64,000 nucleotides of DNA from Synechococcus sp. BIOS-U3-1 (GTDB lineage Bacteria > Cyanobacteriota > Cyanobacteriia > PCC-6307 > Cyanobiaceae), in contig NZ_CP047936.1 in the NCBI RefSeq assembly GCF_014279975.1, forward strand, positions 1,116,001 to 1,180,000, in the 5' to 3' direction. The notes under the pieces were generated by a model, which did not search any database, was not told where the DNA came from, and saw only the letters and a program-made list of their open reading frames with translations. Of this stretch, positions 28,136-36,859 are shown one piece after another (position 1 is the first letter of the stretch; the number at the start of each line of letters is the position of its first letter). The translations under genes and the position numbers were made by a program.

Positions 28136-29491
28136 ATGCCTTCCCGTGCTTGGCAGAAGCGTCTCACTGCTTTGCTGGGCTGGGGAGGACTGGCCCTCGG
28201 TAGCTCGGCGTTTTGCCTGGTGGTTTTCCAGGCTCTTTTCGGTCGACAACTGGAGCAGTTACAGACCATTCAGCTTGGGAGAGATTTAGCCCTGAACGTG
28301 CGGCTCACGGAGCTAGCACTTGAGCGTTATCCCCCTCATATGGTTGCGGAATTGAGTGGCCTTGATCTTGAAGTCACGGTCCGTCCCAAACCCGCACCTC
28401 TGCCACCCTCAGCGGCATTCAAGCGACAGGCTGAGGCGTTGCAGCTTCAGCTTTGTCAACGCCTCTCCCATTGTCCAATGGTGTTGCCCGACCGGGCTGC
28501 CCGCGGTGAACGCAGTGTGTGGATCGAACTGATTTCCCCTCTGGAGCCCATCTGGCTGCGAGTGGATGTGCCTTCGATGATGCGTTGGCCACCTGAACCC
28601 ACACTGCTTGGGCTTGCGTTGGTAGGCGCTGGCATCATCTGCGGCGGACTGTTTCTGCTGGTGGAGGTGGAAGCACCATTGCGTGGGCTGGAGAAAGCGC
28701 TCTCCCGCGTGGGTGATGGTGAGGACCCTGATGCTGTCAGTGCTCGCGGAGCTCCTGAGGTCCAGCGCCTCACCCAGCGTTTCAACGCCATGGTGCAGAG
28801 GCTGGCTGCCAATCGTCGAGAACGCGCGACGATGCTCGCCGGCATTGCCCATGATCTAAGAGCTCCGATCACCCGTCTTCAGTTCCGTCTGTCCATGCCG
28901 CAGCTTTCAGCGGATGAGCGGGAGCGGTGTGCTGGTGACCTTCAGTCTCTTGAGAGAATTACTGGGCAGTTTTTGCTGTTTGCCGGCGGTGGTGACAGTG
29001 AAACCTCGGTGCAAGTGCCCTTGGATCAATTGCTGGCGGAGGTGGCCAGTAGTCATCCGGCGGATCAATTACGTCTCGAGCTGGCTGCTCTCTCTGTTTC
29101 GGTCAAACCGGTTGCCCTTGGTCGCGCAATCGCCAACCTCATCGACAACGCCTTCTCCTACGGAATTGCGCCTGTCATTCTTCGTCTATATGTCGACAAT
29201 TCGCGCTGTTGCATCGAGGTCTGGGATCAAGGCAAAGGGATGCCTGTTCAGCAATGGGAGGAGGCTCTACAACCCTTTCATCGCCTTGATTCATCCCGCG
29301 GTCAGCAGGGCCACTGCGGTCTAGGGCTAGCCATTGTGTCTCACGTTGCTCGATTACACGGCGGCAGGCTCGAATGCATCCATCGCGACAAGAATGATTC
29401 AGGGCTTGATCCAGGGACTGATCCAGGCAGGTTTGCGATCCGCTTCAGTCTGCCGCTGCACGATGACCAGTCCACGGTGCCAACGAGCTGA
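28136..29491 (+). CDS. EnvZ-like sensor histidine kinase
   Basis: A membrane sensor kinase of about 451 aa. It has one transmembrane helix near residues 11-32, an extracytoplasmic domain of about 120 residues, and a second helix near 157-177. A HAMP linker (EAPLRGLEKALSRVGDGEDPD) follows. The HisKA box is MLAGIAHDLRAPITRLQFRL, with the phosphorylated His. The ATPase domain has NLIDNAFSYG (N box), WDQGKGMP (G1) and GHCGLGLAIV (G2). Order and spacing match EnvZ-type kinases. ATG 28136 is preferred over the TTG at 28109. The likely partner is the OmpR-type regulator upstream; the stimulus is unknown. Confidence 0.92.
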   Translation: MPSRAWQKRLTALLGWGGLALGSSAFCLVVFQALFGRQLEQLQTIQLGRDLALNVRLTELALERYPPHMVAELSGLDLEVTVRPKPAPLPPSAAFKRQAEALQLQLCQRLSHCPMVLPDRAARGERSVWIELISPLEPIWLRVDVPSMMRWPPEPTLLGLALVGAGIICGGLFLLVEVEAPLRGLEKALSRVGDGEDPDAVSARGAPEVQRLTQRFNAMVQRLAANRRERATMLAGIAHDLRAPITRLQFRLSMPQLSADERERCAGDLQSLERITGQFLLFAGGGDSETSVQVPLDQLLAEVASSHPADQLRLELAALSVSVKPVALGRAIANLIDNAFSYGIAPVILRLYVDNSRCCIEVWDQGKGMPVQQWEEALQPFHRLDSSRGQQGHCGLGLAIVSHVARLHGGRLECIHRDKNDSGLDPGTDPGRFAIRFSLPLHDDQSTVPTS

Positions 29492-29566
29492 AATCTGAGA
29501 AAACTTGGAGCAGATGTCGAGCTCGTGACCTCCGTTGCTTCCAATGGGAACAGATCTGTTCTGAAC

Positions 29567-30517
29567 ATGGCCAACAAGGGCAAGGCAAAAAAGCAGGATC
29601 TAACCAAAGCCCAAGCCCGTTTAGGCCGCGTCTCTGACATTGCTTTGCAAAGCCATGAGGCCATTGCTCAGAACATTGATATTCCATCTGAGCGGTTGAG
29701 GGGTTTTATGGATGATCATCAGACCAAGATTGTGAGGCTGAACAAGAAGCTTTATGAGGCTGAATTGGTCCGCCTCCAGACTGATCTAGTCAGGATGCAG
29801 TACTGGATTCGTGAAACCGGCTATCGGATGCTCGTTCTGTTTGAAGGGCGTGATGCGGCAGGGAAAGGGGGCACGATCAAACGATTGACCGAACCCCTGA
29901 ATCCAAGAGGTTGCAGGGTTGTGGCACTGGGAACGCCAACGGAACGCCAGAAAAGTCAGTGGTATTTTCAACGCTATGTTGAACATTTTCCCGCCGCTGG
30001 TGAGATTGTTGTCTTCGATCGAAGCTGGTACAACCGAGCGGGTGTTGAGCGGGTGATGGGGTTCTGCAGCCCTGAACAAGTTGAACAGTTTCTTGATGAT
30101 TCTCCTCAATTTGAACGGATGTTGGTGCGCAGTGGCATTCTTGTTCTCAAGTATTGGTTTTCTGTCAGTGATACTGAGCAGGAGGAACGCTTCCAGTCGC
30201 GTATCGATGACCCCACTCGCCGTTGGAAGCTAAGTCCGATGGATCTTGAGGCGCGTAATCGCTGGGTTGATTTTTCTAGGGCTAAGGATGAAATGTTCAC
30301 GCGAACTAATATTCCAGAGGCTCCCTGGTTCACTGTTGAAGCGGATGACAAAAGGAGAGCCAGACTAAATTGTCTTCGCCACATCCTTAGCAAGGTGCCC
30401 TGGGAAGACATGACACCCCCAGGGATCAATCTTCCTCCAAGGCCTAAAAAAGGTGATTACAAACGTCCTCCTATCAACGAACAATTCTTTGTTCCTAATA
30501 GCTATCCCAATGTATAG
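29567..30517 (+). CDS. ppk2: Polyphosphate kinase 2 (PPK2 family)
   Basis: Transfers phosphate between polyphosphate and nucleotides. The family core is complete: Walker A GRDAAGKGGTIKR, the following LNPRGCRVVALGTPTERQ, Walker B region VVFDRSWYNRAGVERVMGF, and the C-terminal segments KYWFSVSD and DDPTRRWKLSPMD. One PPK2 domain is present (about 316 aa), as in class I enzymes that favour nucleoside-diphosphate phosphorylation. ATG 29567 is chosen; an in-frame GTG at 29525 adds 14 residues. After this gene the sequence becomes AT-rich. Confidence 0.93.
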   Translation: MANKGKAKKQDLTKAQARLGRVSDIALQSHEAIAQNIDIPSERLRGFMDDHQTKIVRLNKKLYEAELVRLQTDLVRMQYWIRETGYRMLVLFEGRDAAGKGGTIKRLTEPLNPRGCRVVALGTPTERQKSQWYFQRYVEHFPAAGEIVVFDRSWYNRAGVERVMGFCSPEQVEQFLDDSPQFERMLVRSGILVLKYWFSVSDTEQEERFQSRIDDPTRRWKLSPMDLEARNRWVDFSRAKDEMFTRTNIPEAPWFTVEADDKRRARLNCLRHILSKVPWEDMTPPGINLPPRPKKGDYKRPPINEQFFVPNSYPNV

Positions 30518-30880
30518 GAGGAGTGTCAAAGTTGAATAAGTTTGCAATTCTAACTCGTCCAACTGAAATACCAGTATTTGTTGTTCTTGGATGATCACCT
30601 AATCATTGTTTCCGTTCATCTTCTTAAGGCCGAGGGTTCAGCAATAAGGAACGCTGTTAGTTGCAAATTCAACATCGACACGCGCAAGTCTGCTTGCAAC
30701 GCATAACTCAATTGAGCTCAAAACGAGTTTAAGAATCCTTGTTTGCCCCTGATTTGAAGTTGTGATCTGTTTGAGGTCAGCTGTGTGCTGTTCAGAGTGC
30801 TTTAAGAAGGCTCTTGGTGTGCCTGGTTGTCCCACGAGCAAAAACCAATACTACTAAAATAATTCAAAATTTTTTTATCG
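30518..30880. other. Gene-free AT-rich stretch after ppk2
   Basis: No convincing gene lies in these 363 bp. A 67-codon minus-strand frame (30638-30841) lacks recognisable features. A small stem (GCAAG/CTTGC) occurs near 30682. The last 35 bp before 30881 are A/T rich and may hold the promoter of the next gene. Confidence 0.6.
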
Positions 30881-31222
30881 ATGTCTGATTTAACAGTAAG
30901 CTACTTCACTATTCGGCGTATTGAATTGAAGAATTCAATCTCGGACGGGTACGAAAAAGACAGCCTTGAAAGATTTTTAAATCAATATGTCAGTCGAGGA
31001 GTTAAAGGTCCTGTCCAGTATTTTTGTGCAACAGATGTTGAGGTTTATGAGAAAATAAGAGTTGTCATGGAATTCATGCAACAAGACTTAGATTCAGTGA
31101 ACGAAATTTTTGAGATGATTAAAACTATAGAGCTCGATCAGTGGTATTTAGAAAAGCAAACGGGCGCTCCTGTGCCTGCACTGGAGAGTCAAATCAATTC
31201 TGCTGAGGATCAAGCAGCGTAG
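30881..31222 (+). CDS. Unknown small protein (113 aa)
   Basis: I do not recognise this protein. It is soluble and acidic, probably mainly helical (VEVYEKIRVVMEFMQQDLDSVNEIFEMIKTIEL). It ends with QTGAPVPALESQINSAEDQAA. It has no signal peptide. The composition is AT-rich compared with ppk2. It stands alone with gene-free sequence on both sides. The consistent amphipathic pattern supports a real gene. Confidence 0.6.
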   Translation: MSDLTVSYFTIRRIELKNSISDGYEKDSLERFLNQYVSRGVKGPVQYFCATDVEVYEKIRVVMEFMQQDLDSVNEIFEMIKTIELDQWYLEKQTGAPVPALESQINSAEDQAA

Positions 31223-31458
31223 ATAATGAAAGATATCAATGATTCGCTAAACGTGTAGTGGTTATCGGCAGAAAGAGTGATTACATCACTGATTACCTTG
31301 ATTCAGTAATATTACAAAAACGACTTTTTTGAATGATTCGATTTATTGATTAATCGATTCAGCTTTAAACAGTCTTGACAGATTGATTGACCAAGTACGT
31401 CGATGTTGTCGACAAACTCTAGCAAAATGATTGCCCCCATCCTGAGCTGCTCATTGAT

Positions 31459-31599
31459 TTAAATGACATCTTCAAATAATTCGTCTTCACCGTAAAATAA
31501 CCATGGCTGACCATCGTCAAGACTGTTGCGCTTAAGCCAAGCGGTAAAAGTTTCTATGTCTTCTTGTTGAGACTGTGAGTCGTTTGATTTTTCATTCAT
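31459..31599 (-). CDS. Small acidic protein (46 aa), unknown
   Basis: A minus-strand ATG at 31599 opens 46 codons: MNEKSNDSQSQQEDIETFTA, WLKRNSLDDGQPWLFYGEDE, LFEDVI. It is strongly acidic with a Trp/Phe/Tyr cluster, unlike random translation of AT-rich DNA. No Shine-Dalgarno sequence is visible. I do not recognise it; it lies alone between the 113-aa gene and the ParA gene. Confidence 0.5.
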   Translation of the reverse strand: MNEKSNDSQSQQEDIETFTAWLKRNSLDDGQPWLFYGEDELFEDVI

Positions 31600-32035
31600 G
31601 AGGAACAATCTGGTCAGAAGTTTTGATCTCCATGTTCGATATCATTCATTGAGCCGTGCCTGTTAAGGCAATTTCAAGTTCCTTTCGTTTGCTTGCTAGA
31701 GCAATTGCTCTGCGTGCTTGGCAGTGAGTTTAAGCAAAGTCCACTCGTCTGCTGTCTTCTGACACCCGTCACGACCTCCAACGGACGGATTGCAGAGTCA
31801 ATCAGGAGGCCAGGAATTGGGACAGACTGTCTGTTCTTATTGATATGGTCTCTGCTGCTTGTGTTTTCGCTTCATCCAATTGGTTCGTCTCGATGCGTCG
31901 CTGTTGATCCTCAGTGCTCTTGTGAAACCCACCGGGGTTGTCGATTCTTCCTCATGTTCCGCCGGTGACATCTCATTCATCAGCACTTGACATCTTGCCT
32001 GTTGCCGTAATGATTATAAAAATTTCTTCAAAATA
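31600..32035. other. Gene-free stretch upstream of the ParA gene
   Basis: No supported protein gene lies in these 436 bp; a 91-codon plus-strand frame at 31693 has no recognisable feature. A perfect 14-bp palindrome AGAGCAATTGCTCT lies at 31698-31711. The stretch could hold an RNA gene, but nothing proves one. Confidence 0.5.
31987..32020 (+). promoter_or_regulatory. Possible promoter of the ParA-like gene
   Basis: TTGACA lies at 31987-31992. TATAAA at 32015-32020 is 22 bp away, longer than ideal. An alternative -10 (TAATGA) lies at 32008-32013 with a 15-bp spacer. The ATG of the ParA-like gene follows at 32036. Confidence 0.35.
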
Positions 32036-32728
32036 ATGTTCATCACTGTTTTCGGTCAGAAGGGAGGTGTTGCAAAAACATGTACGAGCGTTCATTTGGC
32101 AGCGATTTGGGCACATCAACATAAAAAAGTTGCTTTGATTGATGCTGATCGAAATCGCTCGGCAACAGCTTATGGTTCACGAGAATTTCTACCTTATCCA
32201 GTGATTCCTATTGAAGCAGCAGCAAAAGCCGCTAGAGGAGTCGATATTGTTGTGACTGATGGTCAAGCAAGCAGTAACGAAGAAGAACTTAAAAATCTTG
32301 TTGAAGGTTCTGACATCATTGTTTTGCCCACAACCCCTCAAAGTCGCTCTTTAGAGTTAACACTTGAAATGTCATCACTATTAAATAATTATCGTATTCC
32401 ATATGCAGCTTTATTGGTCAAGGTTGATTCACGTAAAAAAAGTTCTGCGAAATCAGCTGTTGAAATTCTTGAAGGTTTTGATATTCATGTTTTAAGATCT
32501 CAAATCCCTCTTTTAAGTGCTTTTGAGAGTGCTGAAACAAATGGCGTCACGGTGGACCAGGCTGTTGACAAAAGAGGTAGAGCCCATTCAAGGCGCATGA
32601 TGGGCTGGTACTCCTATGACAAAGCTTGCACTGAGATTGAAGAGCTCTATCAGGCTCATCAAGAAGCCACAAGATCTGTCACTCCGATTGGCTGGGATTT
32701 CACACCCTTAGAACATAGAGCCGCATAA
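32036..32728 (+). CDS. Orphan ParA/MinD-family ATPase
   Basis: A 230-aa deviant-Walker ATPase of the ParA type. The P-loop is FGQKGGVAKTCTSVHLA (KGGxxKT with signature lysine). Switch I region follows LIDADRNRSATAYGS, and Walker B is DIVVTDGQ. IIVLPTTPQSRSLELTLEM matches the ParA core. Such proteins segregate plasmids or chromosomes or position cargo such as carboxysomes and chemoreceptors. No ParB, McdB-like or other partner gene is adjacent. Downstream is the convergent feoB and upstream a long gene-free stretch. AT-rich codon use differs from core genes. What it positions is unknown. Confidence 0.88.
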   Translation: MFITVFGQKGGVAKTCTSVHLAAIWAHQHKKVALIDADRNRSATAYGSREFLPYPVIPIEAAAKAARGVDIVVTDGQASSNEEELKNLVEGSDIIVLPTTPQSRSLELTLEMSSLLNNYRIPYAALLVKVDSRKKSSAKSAVEILEGFDIHVLRSQIPLLSAFESAETNGVTVDQAVDKRGRAHSRRMMGWYSYDKACTEIEELYQAHQEATRSVTPIGWDFTPLEHRAA

Positions 32729-32946
32729 CTTGCTCATTCATTAATGCTTATTGATCGCTGATGTTCTTTTGCTCGTTGCAATTAATATGCTAATAGTTAT
32801 TCTTTAATTTTTGTCAATATAAGTATTGCTTTCGATCTTGCTTCGTGGCAATATTGGTTTCTTGGACTATGATTTTAGCCTGTATTTTGATATCAAGAAT
32901 TCTGCAAGTAATTGCAATTTTTCAGCAAGATCACTTGCGAATTCTT

Positions 32947-32972
32947 GATCAAGTTGTAAAGATCAAGTTGTA
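32947..32972. repeat. 12-bp direct repeat at the feoB stop
   Basis: GATCAAGTTGTA occurs at 32947-32958 and 32961-32972, a 14-bp period. It covers the last codons and stop of the minus-strand feoB gene. Confidence 0.85.
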
Positions 32973-34793
32973 TAATTGATAGAATCCAAAGGCAACAATC
33001 CAAGCGACAACCATTGATACTGTGACAGAAAAGAGCGTAAACCTTGCCGACTTGGTTTCGCCCCAGATGGTTGCAACCGTCGTTAAGCAAGGAACGTATA
33101 GAAGGCTAAATAAGCAGTAACTGAATCCTTGTTGGAAATTGATGGCCCCGCCAAGTGTTGCCTTAAGAGCATCACTCCCTTCATTCAATCCGTACATCGT
33201 CGCAACAGCTGCTAACTGAACCTCTTTAGCGACGAAACCAATGATCAGTGAAACAGTTAAAAGTGGGTTGATGCCTAGTGGAGCCATCAGCGGCTGGAAG
33301 AACGTTCCGATTTGTCCTGCATAGGTGTTCAATCCTTCCGATCCTCCAGGATAATTAGTCAGGAACCAAGTAATTGTCGTACCAATGATCATGAAAACAG
33401 AAAGTTTTTGTACGAAAGTTTTCATCTCACTCCATACATTCAACGCAACTTGTTTGAATGTAGGTGTTCTGTAAGGAGGTAATTCAATAACAAAAGGATC
33501 TTTTGATTTGAACTGACCACTGGCATTGAAAATCATCGCCATAATGAAGGCGACAATGAAACTAATAATGTAGAGCAGCCACAGTGCAACTGCACCCAAA
33601 TAGCTTGGAAGAATGATGCCCAAAAAGAAAACAAAAACTTGTAGCCTTGCAGAACATAATGCGAATGGGATTACCAATATTGAAAGTAATCTCTGACTAC
33701 GTGAGCGTATTGTTCTTGTTCCCATAATCGCTGGAACATTGCAACCGAAGCCGAACAACTGCATGACGAATCCACGTCCGTCAAGACCAGCTTTACGCAT
33801 GATGTTATCCATCAAATACGCAGCTCTTGAGAGGTAACCACTGTCTTCAAGCGCAGTCATTACGACAAAGAAGAAGGCAACAAGTGGTACAAAGCCAAGC
33901 CGTGATGCGAATCCTGTATATGGACCGCTGATTACGAAATCTTTGACGATGTCAGGGAGGAAGCTCAGGCTTGGTTCCAAGACAGTTGCCTGCAACCAAT
34001 CAGTGAAATCTCCAACCGGATCCTGGGCTGGCATTCCCACATTCCAGATAAATAGGAAGAGGACCAACATGGTCAGGAAAAAGATCGGCAAACCGAAAAT
34101 CGGATGCAACAGCACCGCATCCATTCGGTTCGTAAACGTCACCAGATTCTCCGGTGGCATCTCAATCCCTTGATCTAATGATTCCTGTATCTCTTCGTCG
34201 GTAATTTTATTTTCTCGGCAAAATTCGACTAATTTGTTGACCTTATAAGACTCTGAAATATCATTGACAGTATTCCATATCCCATCGATTGCAAGACTGC
34301 AGCCAGCTCCATATTTTGCACTGATTGTAAATACTGGCATCTCAAGAAACTGAGATAATTGTTGGGTATTGATCTTTACACCAAAACGCTTTACTTCATC
34401 GGCCATGTTTAAAGCCACTAACGTTGGTATGCCGAGTTTTTTTAGTTGCAATGGCAAAAGTATTTGCCTGTCAATTTGAGAAGCGTTGATAACGCAGACG
34501 ATTAAATCAAAGCTGTATTGTTCGAGAAAATCTTGAACAACCTTTTCATCCTCTGTGAATCCATCAAGATCGTAAATTCCTGGTAAATCAACAAATTCAA
34601 CGGTTTTTCCATCACGTTCAACTGTTGCCTGCATGAAATCAACCGTCAAGCCAGGCCAATTCGCTACACCTGCAGTGGCATTGGTCACTCGATTAAAGAA
34701 CGTTGACTTGCCTGTATTGGGTTGACCGACAAAGACGATCCTTGGCAGCTCATTTTTTTGTTGCGTTGTCTTCCCAGTTTCTGCAGTGATCAT
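32949..34793 (-). CDS. feoB: Ferrous iron transporter FeoB
   Basis: Main membrane component of the Feo system for Fe2+ uptake, 614 aa. The N-terminal GTPase domain has G1 GQPNTGKSTFFNRVT, G3 VDLPGIYDL and G4 NMAD. A helical linker follows, then a membrane domain from about residue 230 with the Gate-like segments (ALEDSGYLSRAAYLMD and VMQLFGFGCNVPAIMGTRTI). The length is shorter than enteric FeoB because the C-terminal soluble part is missing, as in many non-enteric homologues. It follows feoA with a 43-bp gap. AT-rich composition and a patchy distribution in marine picocyanobacteria (from memory) suggest acquisition. Confidence 0.95.
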   Translation of the reverse strand: MITAETGKTTQQKNELPRIVFVGQPNTGKSTFFNRVTNATAGVANWPGLTVDFMQATVERDGKTVEFVDLPGIYDLDGFTEDEKVVQDFLEQYSFDLIVCVINASQIDRQILLPLQLKKLGIPTLVALNMADEVKRFGVKINTQQLSQFLEMPVFTISAKYGAGCSLAIDGIWNTVNDISESYKVNKLVEFCRENKITDEEIQESLDQGIEMPPENLVTFTNRMDAVLLHPIFGLPIFFLTMLVLFLFIWNVGMPAQDPVGDFTDWLQATVLEPSLSFLPDIVKDFVISGPYTGFASRLGFVPLVAFFFVVMTALEDSGYLSRAAYLMDNIMRKAGLDGRGFVMQLFGFGCNVPAIMGTRTIRSRSQRLLSILVIPFALCSARLQVFVFFLGIILPSYLGAVALWLLYIISFIVAFIMAMIFNASGQFKSKDPFVIELPPYRTPTFKQVALNVWSEMKTFVQKLSVFMIIGTTITWFLTNYPGGSEGLNTYAGQIGTFFQPLMAPLGINPLLTVSLIIGFVAKEVQLAAVATMYGLNEGSDALKATLGGAINFQQGFSYCLFSLLYVPCLTTVATIWGETKSARFTLFSVTVSMVVAWIVAFGFYQLYNLIFTT

Positions 34794-34836
34794 GATGAGG
34801 TTTTAACGCTGAGTGAATTGGAATGATCGGGCAAAT

Positions 34837-35118
34837 TTATGATTTTTTGAGATCGATCACATCGGTGATTTCTACGAGTGCTGCCTCTGACTTTCGTATT
34901 GCAATCTCAGTTGTGCTGCCAACTCTCACCTCATAGGGATCTCCACCAGGAGCCTTGCGCATGACACGAACTGTGCGTCCTTTTCTTATGCCCATTGCCT
35001 CTAAACGATCCTTAAAGGAGTTGCTCAAGTCACTTCCATCACTGCTCACGCCAACGACAGTTGCTGAGTGATGAACTGCTAGCTCACTTAAATCCATTAC
35101 GTAGCTTTGCCGATGCAT
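34837..35118 (-). CDS. feoA: Ferrous iron transport accessory protein FeoA
   Basis: A 93-aa SH3-like protein that supports FeoB. It contains FKDRLEAMGIRKGRTVRVMRKAPGGDPYEVRVGSTTEIAIR, the FeoA core with LxxMGI and the RxxxxxIA ending. The start may be ATG 35118 or ATG 35097 (MDLSELAVHH). A candidate Fur box lies 46-64 bp upstream. The gene leads the feoA-feoB pair and is divergent from the 162-aa gene at 35349. Confidence 0.9.
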   Translation of the reverse strand: MHRQSYVMDLSELAVHHSATVVGVSSDGSDLSNSFKDRLEAMGIRKGRTVRVMRKAPGGDPYEVRVGSTTEIAIRKSEAALVEITDVIDLKKS

Positions 35119-35163
35119 CTCTATACGGAAGGCTAGAGCTCAAGGATTCAGCTGGCAATTAAA

Positions 35164-35182
35164 GATGTCGATAATCATCAAT
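35164..35182. promoter_or_regulatory. Candidate Fur box upstream of feoA
   Basis: GATGTCGATAATCATCAAT matches 13 of 19 positions of the classical GATAATGATAATCATTATC Fur box, including the central GATAATCAT block. It lies 46 bp before the feoA ATG. Iron-dependent repression is expected for feo genes, so position and match agree. Confidence 0.6.
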
Positions 35183-35348
35183 TAACGTAGAATTTGTTAC
35201 GAGAGTTCCCTTTTTTGCCGTTAAATAATTAACAAAAAAGGCGAGCAGTGCGCTATAGGATATTCTTGGTTGCATATGATACTTAGTAGTTGATGTTGCT
35301 TGCCCCTCTAAGAGCCATTGCTAGTTTAAATACAGATTATTCGTAGTC

Positions 35349-35837
35349 ATGCTGATTATTGAAATTGAACTGCTCATTGCGCTTGTACTTGTTTTAATAG
35401 CAATTACGCGTCGTACAGCGATCACACAGTGGCTAGCGAATCGAAGATATCAAATTGGTCTTAAGAAAGCTCGACAGCTATTCCAACTCCTCGATCAAAA
35501 AGATGGTCAAAATGCCGTTACCAATCATCTTCTTGAGGAGGGCCAATTTTTGCGTTCCAGGCGTAGGGTCGGCGATTTTTATTGTATTCCGGCCGAGAAT
35601 ATTGATGGTGAAATGCAAGATATTATGCTCAGAATGTCACATAAGAATGAACCAAGGTGGATTGCTCTCCGTAGGCTTTATCTAAGTGCCATACTTGATG
35701 GTTATTACGTTAAAGCTGTTATTGATATCCCGCCACTCTGGGACCCTGAGTTTGATGTTGCTTACGACCATTGGAAAGACAATTTATCGGGAACAATCCA
35801 GAGGGATCCTCAGAATGATGCTTGGATTGTTGCTTAA
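35349..35837 (+). CDS. Unknown membrane-anchored protein (162 aa)
   Basis: I do not recognise this protein. It has a single N-terminal hydrophobic helix (about 3-20, IIEIELLIALVLVLIAI), followed by a basic stretch (TRRTAITQWLANRRYQ) and a soluble domain of about 120 residues with RVGDFYCIPAENIDGE and PRWIALRRLYLSAILDGYYV. The layout predicts an inner- or thylakoid-membrane anchor with a cytoplasmic domain. It is divergent from feoA; the shared gap holds the Fur box, so iron control is possible but not shown. Confidence 0.65.
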   Translation: MLIIEIELLIALVLVLIAITRRTAITQWLANRRYQIGLKKARQLFQLLDQKDGQNAVTNHLLEEGQFLRSRRRVGDFYCIPAENIDGEMQDIMLRMSHKNEPRWIALRRLYLSAILDGYYVKAVIDIPPLWDPEFDVAYDHWKDNLSGTIQRDPQNDAWIVA

Positions 35838-36412
35838 AGCTGAGGCCGAGCGTCTTTGCAGTTTTATTACCTCTTGCAACTTATTCAGAATTCAATTTCT
35901 AACCATTTTTTAGTTTTGCTTGTGAGTACTGCTCTTTAGGCGACTTCTCATTGCTTTAATCCAATTCTGAATTGCCCGGAAAATACTTTTCAATAACCGT
36001 TTAATTCCTAGAGGCGGCATTTTTCCGCATTTGCTGCAGTGGGGCATTGATTTTTCCTATCTCTCTAACCTTAATCATGAAAGAAGGTGAAATCCTTTTT
36101 CTTTTTATTTTTTTCCCCTCCTGGACTGTCGAATGGAGGTTCTAGGGTCTAAACCTTCATTGTTTAGATGTGTACTTTGTTGCTTTTGATGCATTCCTTA
36201 TGTTGTTGTTGTCAAAGTGTTTTTATGTCGGGCATTGGTTCTCGTTCTAGAAGCTTTGCAGAGCACATGAGATTTGGTATATCGATCAAATGTTACTTTC
36301 AAATTTTCTTTAGTCTTGATCACCGCTGAATTTTATCTTTCCGTTTTGAGTTTACTTGTTCTTATTTTGCTCGGAGGCTATTCTGTATGACGCACCCCTT
36401 TAGTTGTAGTGG
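35838..36412. other. Gene-free AT-rich stretch
   Basis: No supported gene lies in these 575 bp. A short hairpin TCTAAAC-N7-GTTTAGA is at 36148-36168. Very short frames (22 and 34 codons, near 36077 and 36225) have no family features. The stretch separates two unrelated small membrane-protein genes. Confidence 0.6.
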
Positions 36413-36730
36413 ATGAGAAAGGAGTACCAACATCTTGTTAAAAAAATGTCTCATGGCCAGCAATTGGTTTTTGAGAATGAGTTTGAGCTTCGTTGTAGGC
36501 AACCCTCTTTAGGTGTTATTTATGCTCTTCTCTTGGGTTGGTTTGGTTACCATCGCTTTTGGTTGAAAGATCGTAAAAGTGGAGTTGTCTTTCTTTGTTT
36601 CTCTTGGACGTTGTTACCAGCTCTGTTTTCTATTTTTGACGCTTTGTGCATGCGAGAATTATGTTCGGGTTACAATAATAAGCTCGCAAAGAAATTGTAT
36701 GACGATATTCAGCAGATTAGCCCCTATTAG
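36413..36730 (+). CDS. TM2-domain membrane protein
   Basis: A 105-aa protein with a TM2 domain: two transmembrane helices joined by the conserved turn GWFGYHRFWLKDRKSG, then FLCFSWTLLPALFSIFDAL. The short basic N-terminus and C-terminal helix flank it. TM2 proteins are small membrane proteins of largely unknown role. The sequence is AT-rich and stands alone. It is 129 bp upstream of the truncated porin, in the same direction, without evidence of a link. Confidence 0.75.
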   Translation: MRKEYQHLVKKMSHGQQLVFENEFELRCRQPSLGVIYALLLGWFGYHRFWLKDRKSGVVFLCFSWTLLPALFSIFDALCMRELCSGYNNKLAKKLYDDIQQISPY

Positions 36731-36859
36731 ATGTTAAGCTAATTCGCTATTCAGTTAATTCTATCCGTCTCTTTGCTCAACAGTATTTAACGAATTGGCG
36801 AATCATTTGAATTTGGTGTCGTCATTGTCTATTGCGTTGTACATCTTTTTACTTAATAT

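Noticed and set aside
30638-30841. 67-codon minus-strand frame after ppk2
   Set aside because: No recognisable feature, no ribosome binding site, and the composition looks random.
31693-31968. 91-codon plus-strand frame upstream of the ParA gene
   Set aside because: It starts without a ribosome binding site, is Cys/Arg rich without pattern and has no domain.
36077-36145. 22-codon frame with a hydrophobic Phe run
   Set aside because: Too short, and hydrophobicity comes from a T-rich tract.
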